From the NCBI GenBank assembly GCA_019828565.1, contig JAHDYR010000001.1, forward strand, positions 248,001 through 312,000: a DNA stretch of 64,000 nt, in the 5' to 3' direction. Below, one piece after another: positions 1 to 9,138 of the stretch. The first letter of the stretch is position 1; each line of letters opens with the position of its first letter. The DNA comes from Carpediemonas membranifera. Lineage: Eukaryota; Fornicata. The notes beneath the pieces were generated by a model. It had not been told where the DNA came from, searched no databases, and saw only the letters and a program-made list of their open reading frames with translations. The position numbers were made by a program, and so were the translations under genes.

Positions 1-484
1 CATTTGGTGCACCTTCGATGCAACTTCAGATCAGATAGAGCAATCTCCTTTCCACTACGACTCCCAGAGAGTGCTCTTCCTCGCTATCATTAACGTGCTA
101 AGTTGAGCAAGCACGCGCTGCAGCGCGCGTGATATGCTGCGCACGATTGATAGAGTATGATGAACCACACTGCGATCCTGATGCTGCTTGGATCACTGTG
201 TGTTTTTGACTCAAGTATTCTTATCCTGCGTGGCACAGGTCTAGTGCTGCACTCTGCTCGTCCCAAGTGTCTGCCAAGTCATCAACCACATCACTACTGT
301 CTGTAAAATGCTTTAATGGCCCGCTATCGGCCGGCAGAGCACTCGGGCCGACCAACACTGGTCGCTGGCTCAGTGTCAACACAGCCACTCCATGCATTCA
401 ACCTACCATCCAGCATGCTATTTACGCCAGCCGCACTACGCAACCCCCCCCCCCCCCCCAAGTCCACAGTACGCCTCACGGCTC
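1..484. other. Window-edge intergenic region
   Basis: I see no supportable gene here. The short open frames lack domain similarity and are broken by composition, and the cyclin H gene on the minus strand ends at 485. A TAAAATGC match at about 305-312 has no start codon of a recognised gene near it. The only clear structure is a pure C run at 444-459. Confidence 0.5.
444..459. repeat. Poly-C tract, 16 nt
   Basis: An uninterrupted run of 16 C residues (poly-G on the minus strand) lies 26 bp beyond the stop codon of the minus-strand cyclin H gene. It is the longest homopolymer I noticed in the window. It may lie in the 3' untranslated or termination region of that gene, or be a slippage-prone sequence of no function. 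Confidence 0.8.
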
Positions 485-1876
485 TCATTGGGTCACCCTC
501 TTGATCTCAAAGGTCGTGTCGTCCTCGTCAATCGTCTGATCAGTCACGCCCAAGAGCTGGCTTGCCTCACGCCGCCTGATCTCGTCCTGGCTGGCCATAC
601 TTGCCCGCTGCACGTTCTCCTGGTGGGACATGAGCTGGCGCTTGACCTCTTCGTGTTCGTCAGATCCTGGGATTTTTAGCGGATTCTGGCACCTTTTCAG
701 TTTCTCACGGAGGATACGGAGTCGTCTGGCTTTCATGGGAAGGCCTGCCAACGATTCGACGTCGATGGGGGTTGACAAGCCACGCTTCCTCCCAGAGGCA
801 TCGAGTATCGCAATAGCCGCCCCGAGCACGTTTTGTTGGATCGACGGGGCTTGTCCTAGAGCCTCCAGTGTTCTTGCTGTGAGCTCCTTGCGGTTGGTGT
901 ACGTCTCCGGCATTTCTAGAAGAAGTGACTCAACTACTAACATAAAACTGATGACGCCGGGTGTAAAGAGGAGAGTACAGTCGCAGTGCTGGGTCAACTC
1001 AGTAAGCTTGCTGACCCTCTCCCTCGTAGCATCGTATACGGCCGGGCTAGCTTGCCGAAGCGGGGCAAAGAACGCCGACTCAGATGACCGGAGACGGAGG
1101 AGGACGCGTAGGGCAAGCTTGAGGGGGTGGTAGACAGACAGATGGCACTTGAGGCCGCTGAGGACAAAACTTTCCATCGCTATGATGTCTGGACCCGTTT
1201 GCTGGAAGATGGTGGCCACGTTGGCGGCAATGTCCTTGCGTTCGAGGCCGGGGAAGACAATGGCGCGGAAAGCATCCGTCTTGCTTGCGATATAGAAGCA
1301 GGTGGCGGCTATGAGGTCTGGTTTGAAGTCAACCACGCTCTCTGAGAGGAAGAATCTCTTGATAAACATCACCGTAGTCTGCACGACGTCCTCAACGTAC
1401 GGCCTGAGACGCTCGTTCCGCTTGAGGTCAGCTTCAGAGGCCGGCTCTGGCAGCAGGTGCTTGTTGAGCTTCCGTCTGGCCCAGTACTCGTAGTAGTTGA
1501 CCAAGTCGCAGTTCTCTTCTATCGTAAGAGTCTCGCTGTCGCCTGGGTGGGCCAATATGTTGTTAATGTTGGGCGTCCGCTGGAGGACGTTGTACAGCTG
1601 CTCGGGGATCGCTGGCATGCCGTTGGGCTCGGGCATGCGCTCGTGGACGTTCATGTTGTGGATCATAGGGGTAATCCCGGAGCGGAGGGACTCGTTGTAG
1701 GAACGCTTGATACCGCCGGGTGTTTGCTCAATGGGTGCTTCGTTCTGACTGGACTTGCCGTCGGAGTAGTGCAGGAATCGCTCCATACGGTACTGAGCTT
1801 TGGCAACAGCCTCATGCCGGCTTTTGCGAATAGCTGCCTCTGATAGAACCCAGTATTTGTAATGGGTGCTAGTCAT
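485..1876 (-). CDS. CCNH: Cyclin H, regulatory subunit of the CDK-activating kinase / TFIIH
   Basis: The predicted 463-residue protein aligns along the family's length by eye. The N-terminal STHYKYWVLSE helix corresponds to the SSQKRHWTF region of cyclin H. Next come NYYEYWARRKLNKHLLP, a first cyclin box with VMFIKRFFLSESVVDFKP and AATCFYIASKTDAF, then LKCHLSVYHPLKLALRVLL, LLFTPGVISFML and a C-terminal LREKLKRCQ helix. Cyclin H partners CDK7 and MAT1 in the nucleus and phosphorylates CDKs and the RNA polymerase II tail. About 60 residues are inserted between the N-terminal helix and the first box. An in-frame ATG exists at 1915, but the cyclin H similarity begins at 1876, so I prefer that start. 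A second TFIIH subunit (TFB5) is encoded at 40408-40647. Confidence 0.85.
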   Translation of the reverse strand: MTSTHYKYWVLSEAAIRKSRHEAVAKAQYRMERFLHYSDGKSSQNEAPIEQTPGGIKRSYNESLRSGITPMIHNMNVHERMPEPNGMPAIPEQLYNVLQRTPNINNILAHPGDSETLTIEENCDLVNYYEYWARRKLNKHLLPEPASEADLKRNERLRPYVEDVVQTTVMFIKRFFLSESVVDFKPDLIAATCFYIASKTDAFRAIVFPGLERKDIAANVATIFQQTGPDIIAMESFVLSGLKCHLSVYHPLKLALRVLLRLRSSESAFFAPLRQASPAVYDATRERVSKLTELTQHCDCTLLFTPGVISFMLVVESLLLEMPETYTNRKELTARTLEALGQAPSIQQNVLGAAIAILDASGRKRGLSTPIDVESLAGLPMKARRLRILREKLKRCQNPLKIPGSDEHEEVKRQLMSHQENVQRASMASQDEIRRREASQLLGVTDQTIDEDDTTFEIKRVTQ

Positions 1877-2198
1877 AAAATGGGACTTGCAGTGCCCTAG
1901 ATCCTTTCCGCTCATCGCTTTCCAATTTCTTGCTAAACTGCGAAAATCGAGGACGCGATTGCCGAAACGTCATCGAATCAGACATAGCCCAGCCATATGA
2001 TACAGCGACACAGGCTTGGTCGTTAAATTTCGCGACTTTACCACAGTCGGGTCTTTGGTTGAGTAATAAGACCCGATTCAGCACTCTGCGCTCAGTCGGC
2101 TTCCTACACCTGTGCCCGACCTCTCATTGGACTGAACGCGGCGGAGTCGTTTCACAGATTTCTCAGTCGGTGACACGCACCATATACTTCGATCCATC
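1877..2198. promoter_or_regulatory. Divergent promoter region between cyclin H and RAD23
   Basis: This 322-bp gap separates two divergently transcribed genes and should hold both promoters. It contains TAAACTGC at 1934-1941, which reads as GCAGTTTA toward cyclin H. It also has CCACAGTCG at 2041-2049 (the reverse of CGACTGTGG) and two further CAGTCGG cores near 2094 and 2165. These elements recur upstream of other genes in the window. No TATAAA box is visible. Confidence 0.5.
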
Positions 2199-3380
2199 AT
2201 GCACGTCGAAGTAATGACTATCAAAAGCGAGCGCAAGTCCATAGATATTAGCCCTACCGCCACTTTGGATGAGGTTAAGGCCGCTGTTGAGGCCGCATTC
2301 GGTTCAGACTACGCTGCCAAGAACGTGAAGCTTATTTGCCGTGGTGCAATCCTCTCTTCGGGGACATTGGAGAGCAATAACGTCACTGAGAACTCCCAGC
2401 TCGTCGTAATGGGCATAACGAAGAAGGTGGCTCCCAAGAAACCCGAATCAACTCCAGCACCCGCTCCCCAGCCTGTCGCCGAGACGCCTGCCCAGCCTGT
2501 CGAGGAGACCCCTGCAGCAGCCTCAGGTGTGGCCGCTCCCCCTGCTGAAACCCCCGTCCCACAGGCGCCTGCTTCAACCAGGCCAGAGGAGGCGGCGACC
2601 CCGGCGGATAACGTCATCCCCGAGTCCCTTATCGAGCAGGTGATGGAGATGGGCTTTGAGAGAAGCCAGTGTGAGATCGCGCTTCGGGCAGCAAACATGA
2701 ACGTTGAGCTTGCCATCGATTTCCTGCTCTCGGGCAACATCCCGAGCTCGGCTCCCGCTCCTGCTCCAGCGCCTGCTACCCAGCACCCGACCATCAGTGG
2801 CTCCACCTTCCCTCCCTCCTTCGCTGGTGCGGCCCCTGAGGACGACGGCGCTTTCCCCTCTCTCTCGGGCGACGTGCAAACCTCCTCGATGAGCGGCGTA
2901 GCTACCCCCGCGATGGAAGAGTTCCTCGGCGACAGCAGGCTCGAGGGCCTGCGTGAGGCTCTTCTCCAGGACCCCCAGTTAATGCAAGAGCTCCTGATCC
3001 AACTCAGTGAGACGAACCCTGAGCTCGTGCAAGAGATCCAAGCTCACCCAGACATGTTCCTCCAGCTTCTGCAGAGCACTGTACAGGGCGAGCAAGGCGG
3101 TGAGGGCGGTGAGGGAGGTCAGGAAGTCATCCAGCTTACGGCTGATGATGTCGGCCAAATCGTGAATATCGCCGAGATTTACGGCCTCCCCCGTCGTATC
3201 ATCCTTTCCTTGTACATCCAGTGCAACAGGAACGCTGACGTCGTCGCCAACGTTGTCATAGACCGTATGGACGAGCTTCGTGCCGCTGCCGCCTCCATGA
3301 CCGGGCCGGATCTTGAATTCCCGTCGTTGCCAAGTCAAGAGGGCGAGTCGAACCAGGAGAACGGCGATAGTGAGATGTGA
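2199..3380 (+). CDS. RAD23: RAD23, ubiquitin receptor and repair factor
   Basis: The 393-residue protein has the complete RAD23 domain order. A ubiquitin-like domain (about 1-75) is followed by a Pro/Ala/Glu-rich linker and a first UBA (about 140-178, core MEMGFERSQCEIALRAA). A second linker leads to an XPC-binding/STI1-type helix bundle (about 243-295, LQDPQLMQELLIQL and NPELVQEIQAHPDMF). The second UBA follows at about 315-358. RAD23 carries ubiquitylated proteins to the proteasome through its UBL and UBAs, and in other eukaryotes it stabilises XPC/Rad4 in nucleotide excision repair. An AATAAA lies about 9 nt after the stop codon. The first ATG gives a normal UBL start. Confidence 0.93.
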   Translation: MHVEVMTIKSERKSIDISPTATLDEVKAAVEAAFGSDYAAKNVKLICRGAILSSGTLESNNVTENSQLVVMGITKKVAPKKPESTPAPAPQPVAETPAQPVEETPAAASGVAAPPAETPVPQAPASTRPEEAATPADNVIPESLIEQVMEMGFERSQCEIALRAANMNVELAIDFLLSGNIPSSAPAPAPAPATQHPTISGSTFPPSFAGAAPEDDGAFPSLSGDVQTSSMSGVATPAMEEFLGDSRLEGLREALLQDPQLMQELLIQLSETNPELVQEIQAHPDMFLQLLQSTVQGEQGGEGGEGGQEVIQLTADDVGQIVNIAEIYGLPRRIILSLYIQCNRNADVVANVVIDRMDELRAAAASMTGPDLEFPSLPSQEGESNQENGDSEM

Positions 3381-3502
3381 GGTGTGGAATAAAATTGGTG
3401 CTATGATGACATTTGGGTTGGGGTGAGCGGTGTTTGCTGGGAAATAAGAAGCAAGTTTTGGAAGTGGATCTATGATGGATAGGCGAATAAATAACAACTT
3501 CT

Positions 3503-5107
3503 TTACTTCTTGAGCACGACCATCTTCACCACGATGATGAGGATGAGCAGGATAGCGTACAGGATGTACTTGAGACGGTCCATCCAGTAAATGAGCACAG
3601 AGGTCTCAGCAATGGAGTCCAGCTTGTACGCAGTGCGCCACAGGCCGCCGTGGAACGCGCCCTCGGAGAAAAGCTGCTGGGGGTTGGCCAGCTGGCGCTC
3701 AGGGTTGGCGATGGTGTCGTCGGTCATGACGTCGGACAAAAGAAGCGCGCACATCACCGCGTTCGATGTAGCAGGCTCGAAGATCTCGATCGGCTTGAAG
3801 TGGGGCATCCCACCGTACGCCCAGGCGAAGGTCTTGGCGTGGATGACCGACACCGTGGCCGTGGACGGGGCGATGTTGCTCGACACGGGGTGGCCCTCGG
3901 ACCGGGCGACCATCGCGCGCCAGTGCTGCAGACGCTTGGCGAGAGCGTAGTTAGGACCCTGGGCGATCGACAGCTCGTCCATGATGTGGAGCTCGTTGCC
4001 GTTCTCGTCCTTGACAGCGGGGCGAGTGTTTTTCTGCAGGAACTTGCCGCCAGAGAGTATGTGGATGCCAGACTCCCAGACCTTGTCCAGAGTCACGGCA
4101 GAGTAGCGCTGGCGGGACTCCTGGGCGGCCTCGGCGGGGACGACGTGTACGTCGGTTGGAGTGCAGAGGTAGCCGAGGGAGACCATGCGTGGGTTGGAGG
4201 CGTACTTGGCGCACATGGCCTTGATGATGGCGTCAGAGGCGATGGAGAGGAGAACATGGAGGAAGCCGTCGAGGTAGACGTAGACGCCGATCGTAAAGGG
4301 CGTCGAGTCGTCAAGAGAGCACAGCCAGTTGGCAATGTGGGGCGTGGCGCCCATAAGGTCGCAGCCAGCATTCTCGGCGATCTCGTCGTCGTCCTTGAGC
4401 TGATCCATCGGCTTCTTGAGAGGGAAAGTGATCGTGCCCGCAGACTCGCGGGCAACCTTGATCAGGCGCTGCCAGACGGGCTTGCGGTCGATATCAATCG
4501 CAACAACGTGGGCTCCGAGGGCCATAAGGGTCAGGAAAGGACCCATGGCGGAGCCGGCGCCGAGGAGGACGAAGCGGCGGTTCTTGAGGTTCGCGAGGAT
4601 CTCGGGCTTCTCGGCCATGGCCTTGATGCCCTCGCCGGCGGAAGGCTCGATGGTGCCAGCGGCCACCCACTTGTCTACCTGGCGAACGAGGGCCTCGCCC
4701 GTGAGCTTCTTGTTCTTATAGGGGACGGTGTACTCGTCAATGGGGGCACCGGTGCCCTTGATCACGCCAGTGTACTTGTAGTCACCGAGGTCCTTGATCG
4801 CAATCATGGCCTCATCGAAGGGGATCTCGTTGCCGTCCTTGATGTAGGTGAAGGTCTTGTGCATGTACTCGATGCCAGCCTTAGCCTGATCAAGAGCGGC
4901 CTTCTCAGACGCACAGCCCATTTCAACCATGCGGATGAGCTGATCAGCATAGCGGTGGCGCCAGTCAGAGGTCTTGAGGACCATTTCCTTGGCCTTGGAG
5001 TCCATAGCGCCCATCGCCTCAGCAATAACCTGCTTGTTAACAGTAGAGGTTGGGCGCTTGCCATCCTTGAGAGGGAAGTTCACACCAGGCTTCTTGACGT
5101 CGGCCAT
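3503..5107 (-). CDS. Rossmann-fold, tail-anchored membrane protein of unknown function
   Basis: The product is 534 residues. A dinucleotide-binding motif, LLGAGSAMGP, followed by HVVAIDIDR lies near residues 180-208, as in NAD(P)-dependent oxidoreductases. The last ~20 residues (YILYAILLILIIVVKMVV, then LKK) form one hydrophobic span with no signal peptide, which predicts a tail anchor with the enzyme-like part facing the cytosol. I do not recognise the family and propose no reaction. I chose the ATG at 5107 because CAAAGTGCAA lies 12-20 nt before it. An ATG at 5155 would add 16 unconserved residues. The opposite strand holds a long open frame that is a codon-bias shadow. Confidence 0.75.
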   Translation of the reverse strand: MADVKKPGVNFPLKDGKRPTSTVNKQVIAEAMGAMDSKAKEMVLKTSDWRHRYADQLIRMVEMGCASEKAALDQAKAGIEYMHKTFTYIKDGNEIPFDEAMIAIKDLGDYKYTGVIKGTGAPIDEYTVPYKNKKLTGEALVRQVDKWVAAGTIEPSAGEGIKAMAEKPEILANLKNRRFVLLGAGSAMGPFLTLMALGAHVVAIDIDRKPVWQRLIKVARESAGTITFPLKKPMDQLKDDDEIAENAGCDLMGATPHIANWLCSLDDSTPFTIGVYVYLDGFLHVLLSIASDAIIKAMCAKYASNPRMVSLGYLCTPTDVHVVPAEAAQESRQRYSAVTLDKVWESGIHILSGGKFLQKNTRPAVKDENGNELHIMDELSIAQGPNYALAKRLQHWRAMVARSEGHPVSSNIAPSTATVSVIHAKTFAWAYGGMPHFKPIEIFEPATSNAVMCALLLSDVMTDDTIANPERQLANPQQLFSEGAFHGGLWRTAYKLDSIAETSVLIYWMDRLKYILYAILLILIIVVKMVVLKK

Positions 5108-5220
5108 TTGTCTCGATTGCACTTTGGCTTTGCAAATATCGCACAGCGACGCCATACCAATTACGGCGCCCCCTTAAAAATGGACAAAGCGTCGTCCAAC
5201 CGTATTTATACAATCCACTC

Positions 5221-6525
5221 TCAGTCCTGCTCGACAAACTCCTTCATCCGCAGCCCCTGCCGGTCCTCAGCGTCCATCGTCCGGCTCAGGTCAGCCTCCG
5301 TCTGACTCACCCGGATGTTCCCAGCTCCGTCCTCAGCCATGTCGATGTCCGCCTGGAGGTCGCACTCCTGGGGCTTCGGCATCACTGCCAGACCCACGCC
5401 GGGAGCGGGGGCGAGGCTTTGGAGTTGCTCGTGAATCTTTTGGTAAATCTTTTCGAGATCGCGTTTTGAGTTCAGATTCTGTTGGTTATTCTTGACTAGA
5501 TTCAGGCTGTAGTCAGGCGCGTAGTACTCATAGAAGCGGTGGTGGGGCACCTCCTCGGGCAGACTGGCGCCCACGCACAAAGCAGTCTCATAAGCCCAGC
5601 AGCGGGCGACGTTTCTGAGCGTGTAGCCGCCCCCGCCGAGCACCATGAGTGGCAGGCCGAGGGACTTGACGAAATCCACGCACTCGCCATGTCCGCCGAT
5701 GGTTAGGTTGAAGCAACCGAGCCTGTCGTTCGCGAGGGAGTCGGCACCGCACTGAAGCACGATGGCGCCGGGCCTGAAGTGCTCCATGACGTCCCTAATG
5801 ACGGCTTTGAACAGCGTGGTGTAGCTTTCGTCGTCCATGCCGTCGTTGAGCGCCACGTTCACGGCGTACCCACTCCCATCCTCCGCGCCGACATCGCCCA
5901 GATCACCCGTGCCAGGGAAGAAGGAGTTGCCGTGCTTGTGGAAGGAGACTGTCATGACCCTGTCCGTGGTGTAGAAGGCCTCTTCTACGCCGTCGCCGTG
6001 ATGGATGTCGATGTCGATGTAGAGCACACGAGCGTGGACCTTGAGAAGCTCTAGAATGCCCAGCACAATATCGTTGGCGTAGCAAAAGCCGCTGGCCTCG
6101 TTCCTCTTGGCGTGGTGCATGCCGCCCATCCAATTGACGGCAATGTCGGAGTGCCCCGCGTTAAGATGGGCCGCACCAGTCACACTGCCGCCACAGGAGC
6201 GCTGGCAGTACGGGAAGATGCCTACGAACGGCGGGCAGTCCTCGCCGATGGAGAAGTTGTTGGTGTCCTCCTGCGTAATCGTCGCATCACTGGGAGAAAT
6301 CTGCTGAAGGAAGGCGACGTAATCATCGGTGTGGAACTTTGTCATTTCGATGTTTGACAGTAGCCGCGGGTTGTAGATGGACATGCGCTCATGGAGACCG
6401 TAGTTGAGGATTAATTCCCACGTCATGTTGGCGCGGAACGGCTTCATCGCATGCTCGGGACCGAAGTAGTACTGTCCGAAGTCGGGGTCGTAGAAATACG
6501 AAACCTTCTGCTTTCTTGCGCTCAT
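5221..6525 (-). CDS. HDAC1: Class I histone deacetylase (RPD3/HDAC1 type)
   Basis: The 434-residue protein matches class I HDACs over the whole catalytic domain (about 8-375). It keeps the active-site histidine pair in GGMHHAKRNEASGFCYAND, the zinc ligands in YIDIDIHHGDG and QCGADSL, and the catalytic tyrosine in GGGGYTLRN. These are zinc-dependent nuclear enzymes that remove acetyl groups from histone tails in corepressor complexes. The C-terminal tail is short and lacks the long acidic or basic extension of animal HDAC1. Upstream are two copies of the recurrent motif in reverse orientation, GCGCATTTTAAG (6548-6555 core) and GCGCAGTTTAG (6569-6576 core). Confidence 0.95.
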   Translation of the reverse strand: MSARKQKVSYFYDPDFGQYYFGPEHAMKPFRANMTWELILNYGLHERMSIYNPRLLSNIEMTKFHTDDYVAFLQQISPSDATITQEDTNNFSIGEDCPPFVGIFPYCQRSCGGSVTGAAHLNAGHSDIAVNWMGGMHHAKRNEASGFCYANDIVLGILELLKVHARVLYIDIDIHHGDGVEEAFYTTDRVMTVSFHKHGNSFFPGTGDLGDVGAEDGSGYAVNVALNDGMDDESYTTLFKAVIRDVMEHFRPGAIVLQCGADSLANDRLGCFNLTIGGHGECVDFVKSLGLPLMVLGGGGYTLRNVARCWAYETALCVGASLPEEVPHHRFYEYYAPDYSLNLVKNNQQNLNSKRDLEKIYQKIHEQLQSLAPAPGVGLAVMPKPQECDLQADIDMAEDGAGNIRVSQTEADLSRTMDAEDRQGLRMKEFVEQD

Positions 6526-6863
6526 ACGACGACGCGCTCCGTCTACTTAAAATGCGCGAGACGACGGCTAAACTGCGCCGTGACGTATCTGGCGACAGGA
6601 GAGTGTCGCATGATCAAGAAACTGCCCGCAATGATAGAGGGTTATGCGCAGGGCTCTTTTAAATTTTGTTGGAAATTGTGTGACCACATCAGTGATCCTG
6701 CAAAATCTGAGCAATCAGAGCGCCAGGTCTGCTTGGCTTTGCGACAGAATTAAGCAAACGGCTACGCATTCAACAATATCACTAACATTATACATTGGCC
6801 AGGCACGTTCGAAACACCCTAGATGAAAGTTCTGAAACCACCAAAAAAAACTTTAGAGCAAGC
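6526..6863. promoter_or_regulatory. HDAC upstream region and RPS4 3' flank
   Basis: Both flanking genes are on the minus strand, so this 338-bp gap is the HDAC promoter plus the 3' flank of RPS4. TAAAATGC (6548-6555) and TAAACTGC (6569-6576) on the plus strand lie 23-51 nt from the HDAC start. An A8 run at about 6843 lies just beyond the RPS4 stop codon. Nothing else is recognisable. Confidence 0.45.
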
Positions 6864-7643
6864 TTAGTTCTTGGCCTGGCGCTCACGGCGCTCCTCCATG
6901 ATGGTCTTGCGGACACCGTTGCCGGCGGGCAGGGTGATCATGGGCTTGGAGCCGGTGCCGATGATGAAGGCGTTGTCGGCGCGGGTGGCAATGTGGTTGC
7001 CAGCAGCGTCCTTAAGCTGGACGATGTCGTGGGTGCCAATGTGGCGCTCGATGTGGGAAACGACACCGATACGGCCAGTGTTGTTGCCACCGGTGATGAA
7101 GGCGAGGGCGCCGAGCTCAAAGCGGGCGAACTCGACGATCTTGCCGGTCTCGAGGTCGATCTTGACGGTGTCACCAACCTTGATGGCGGGGTCGGGGTAA
7201 CGGACAGTGCGGGCGTCTTTGGTGTAGAGGTGGGGGATGCCAGCGTGGCCGACAACGATCTTGGTGACCTTGCAGAGCTTGAACTTGGACTCCTCCTCGG
7301 AGATGCGGTGGAGGACGAAGCGGCCCTTGGTGTCGAAGAGCATTCTGAAGAGGTCGTTAGACTTCTTGACAGAGAGGACGTCCATGAAGCCGATGGGGAA
7401 GGTGGGATCGGCGCGGATCTTGCCGTCAACAGCAACAAGCTTGCGCTTGAGGATGAGGGTAACCTCACGCTGGTTAAGAGCGTACTTGAGGCGGTTGCGG
7501 AGGATCACGAGGAGGGGGATGGACTCGCGAACGGCGTGGGGGCCCTGAGAGGGACGGGGGGCAAAGATGCCGCCCATCTTGGAGAGCATCCAAGACTTAG
7601 GGGCGTTGATACGCTTCATGTGCTTAGCGGCGGAGCGAGCCAT
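6864..7643 (-). CDS. RPS4: 40S ribosomal protein eS4
   Basis: The 259-residue product is a full-length eS4. It starts with the basic MARSAAKHMKRINAPKSW segment. Next are the GIFAPRPSQGPH and LRNRLKYAL motifs of the S4 RNA-binding region, and DTKGRFVLHRI and DARTVRYPDPAIKVGDT of the central domain. The KOW-like FITGGNNTGRIGVV and a basic C-terminus (TIMEERRERQ) complete the protein. It is a structural protein of the small ribosomal subunit. The frame stays open to 7772, but eS4 proteins begin at the MAR of 7643, which I take as the start. The upstream sequence has T-rich ATGCA blocks rather than TAAANTGC. Confidence 0.97.
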   Translation of the reverse strand: MARSAAKHMKRINAPKSWMLSKMGGIFAPRPSQGPHAVRESIPLLVILRNRLKYALNQREVTLILKRKLVAVDGKIRADPTFPIGFMDVLSVKKSNDLFRMLFDTKGRFVLHRISEEESKFKLCKVTKIVVGHAGIPHLYTKDARTVRYPDPAIKVGDTVKIDLETGKIVEFARFELGALAFITGGNNTGRIGVVSHIERHIGTHDIVQLKDAAGNHIATRADNAFIIGTGSKPMITLPAGNGVRKTIMEERRERQAKN

Positions 7644-7905
7644 GGATCGTCTGCTTTGCTTCTTCGACCTTCGTCGTCTGCATGAAAAAAGATCTTGCAT
7701 GAAAAAAAGTGGAAGGCGCCGGAAATCCAATGCCACGCAACACTGATCAGAGGGCGTCTGGCAGGCAACCACAAGACTTGGTCATCCATAGAGGACCCCG
7801 CCCGTCAATCTCGTCGCGTCGGCTGCCCGCACGATGCCTCAAGAAGTGCTCAGACCAACGCTTCGTTTTATCAAGAATAAATACAACCCCACTATCATAC
7901 AAACC

Positions 7906-8925
7906 CTACATAGCCTGGTGCGGGTCATTATCCAGTGTCAACCTCCCCATCTCTCCCAGCAAGTGCTCGGCGAAATCCCTCATCCGCTGCTCAAAGAACT
8001 TCCGTTTCATGGTCGCCAGGCGCATGTCGTGGGGAGTGGCGTCGGGTCCGACAAGGACTGGGGGCGGGGGTGGCATGCCCGCGAACATCGAGGCCCACTG
8101 GGCGGTGATGTCTGCTGGCCGACTCGCCGCAGTCGAGGTGGGGCGTGGCAGTTCAGCCTCACTGCCCCTCTGTGAGTGAACAGGAGTCATTTCTTTCAAC
8201 TTAGCGAGCTTTGCGTTCCGGTGCAGGTTCTCGTGGACTGTGGTCTCTGTTCTTGTCAGGGAGGCGACGGTTGGCTGTAAGTAGGCGGCGCGGGTGTCTA
8301 TCTTGGCAGGAACCTTCTTCTTAGCCTTTGTAGGCGCACCGACAGGTCGTACTTTCGCTGCGGCGGACTGTGTTTGCTGCATGAACGACGGGAGGGCGGG
8401 TGGGGCAGTCGCAGCAGGCCTAAGTGCCTGGTACACTGGCAGAAGGTGCGTGGGCAGGTTTGAGAGCACCGCATCCCGCACGGCGAGGTAGACTTCCTCG
8501 GTCTTCTCGTCGTCGAGGTAATACTGCATGTCGAGACAGGGGTGGTCTTCACTGAACAGGGGAAGATCGGAGGCTGGACTCTTGCCCTCAGTGTGGTCTT
8601 CGGATGGTTCTTTGGCGTCTCCGCGAAGCGCACGGGCGTATTCTTTCCAAGTTTTAGGGCCAGTTGGTTCGCGATCGTCGTCATCTACCTGAAGGAAATC
8701 TGGGTCAGATTCTTCCGTCTTGATCACGCTAAGGATATTCAGGAAACGTTCACGGCGCTCAAGCGTCGTTTCATCGTTCATCTTGCCGTTTTCTCGCGGC
8801 ATCGGCTCTAAAAGCCCGATTGAGGAGCTACGGAGTTCTGAATGGCCGCTACGAAGATTTGCAGCCCAATGGTCGGGTTTAAATGGCCGCTCGGGGGATG
8901 TGAGGGCAGGTGTCGATGCACTCAT
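7906..8925 (-). CDS. Hypothetical protein, 339 aa
   Basis: I do not recognise this protein. It is rich in charged residues, proline and serine and is probably mostly disordered. A short acidic stretch (VDDDDRE) lies near 80 and a Lys/Ala-rich stretch (APTKAKKKVPAK) lies near 200. A GMPPPPP run occurs near 287, and a basic C-terminal helix (MRLATMKRKFFEQRMRDF) near 305. No signal peptide or membrane segment is visible. The start codon is supported by a forward TAAACTGCAC element 17 nt upstream (plus-strand GCAGTTTA at 8942-8949). Confidence 0.7.
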   Translation of the reverse strand: MSASTPALTSPERPFKPDHWAANLRSGHSELRSSSIGLLEPMPRENGKMNDETTLERRERFLNILSVIKTEESDPDFLQVDDDDREPTGPKTWKEYARALRGDAKEPSEDHTEGKSPASDLPLFSEDHPCLDMQYYLDDEKTEEVYLAVRDAVLSNLPTHLLPVYQALRPAATAPPALPSFMQQTQSAAAKVRPVGAPTKAKKKVPAKIDTRAAYLQPTVASLTRTETTVHENLHRNAKLAKLKEMTPVHSQRGSEAELPRPTSTAASRPADITAQWASMFAGMPPPPPVLVGPDATPHDMRLATMKRKFFEQRMRDFAEHLLGEMGRLTLDNDPHQAM

Positions 8926-8941
8926 CTCTCTCTTTGAATGT

Positions 8942-8998
8942 GCAGTTTATGTCAAAACAGACAATGGGTCACCCATGCATGTTTGTTGGCCGTTTATG
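8942..8998 (-). promoter_or_regulatory. TAAACTGC element with CATAAAC box 49 bp upstream
   Basis: Read on the minus strand, CATAAAC (plus-strand 8992-8998) is followed about 49 bp later by TAAACTGCAC (8942-8949) and then by the ATG at 8925. The spacing matches the TATAAAC-to-TAAANTGC spacing at the ATG101 candidate (51236-51285) and the gene at 44162. Function is inferred only from recurrence and position. Confidence 0.45.
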
Positions 8999-9138
8999 TG
9001 TGTGTATGTCACGAGAGTTTGTGTATGGGTGACTCTTGACACATTTGAGCGAAAAGACTACCATCTCTCTCTTCAGCCAACCACGAGCAACGATTTAAAC
9101 TATCAAACGCAGCAGTACTGCGCACGAAGACGGCGAAC

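Noticed and set aside
3650-5305. 551-codon plus-strand open frame opposite the Rossmann protein
   Set aside because: It is antisense to a gene with C/G-ending codons, which keeps the opposite frame open. Its translation is Gly/Val/Leu/Asp-rich without domain features.
6795-7685. 296-codon plus-strand open frame opposite RPS4
   Set aside because: It is fully antisense to a well-conserved ribosomal protein and has the same biased composition as other shadows.
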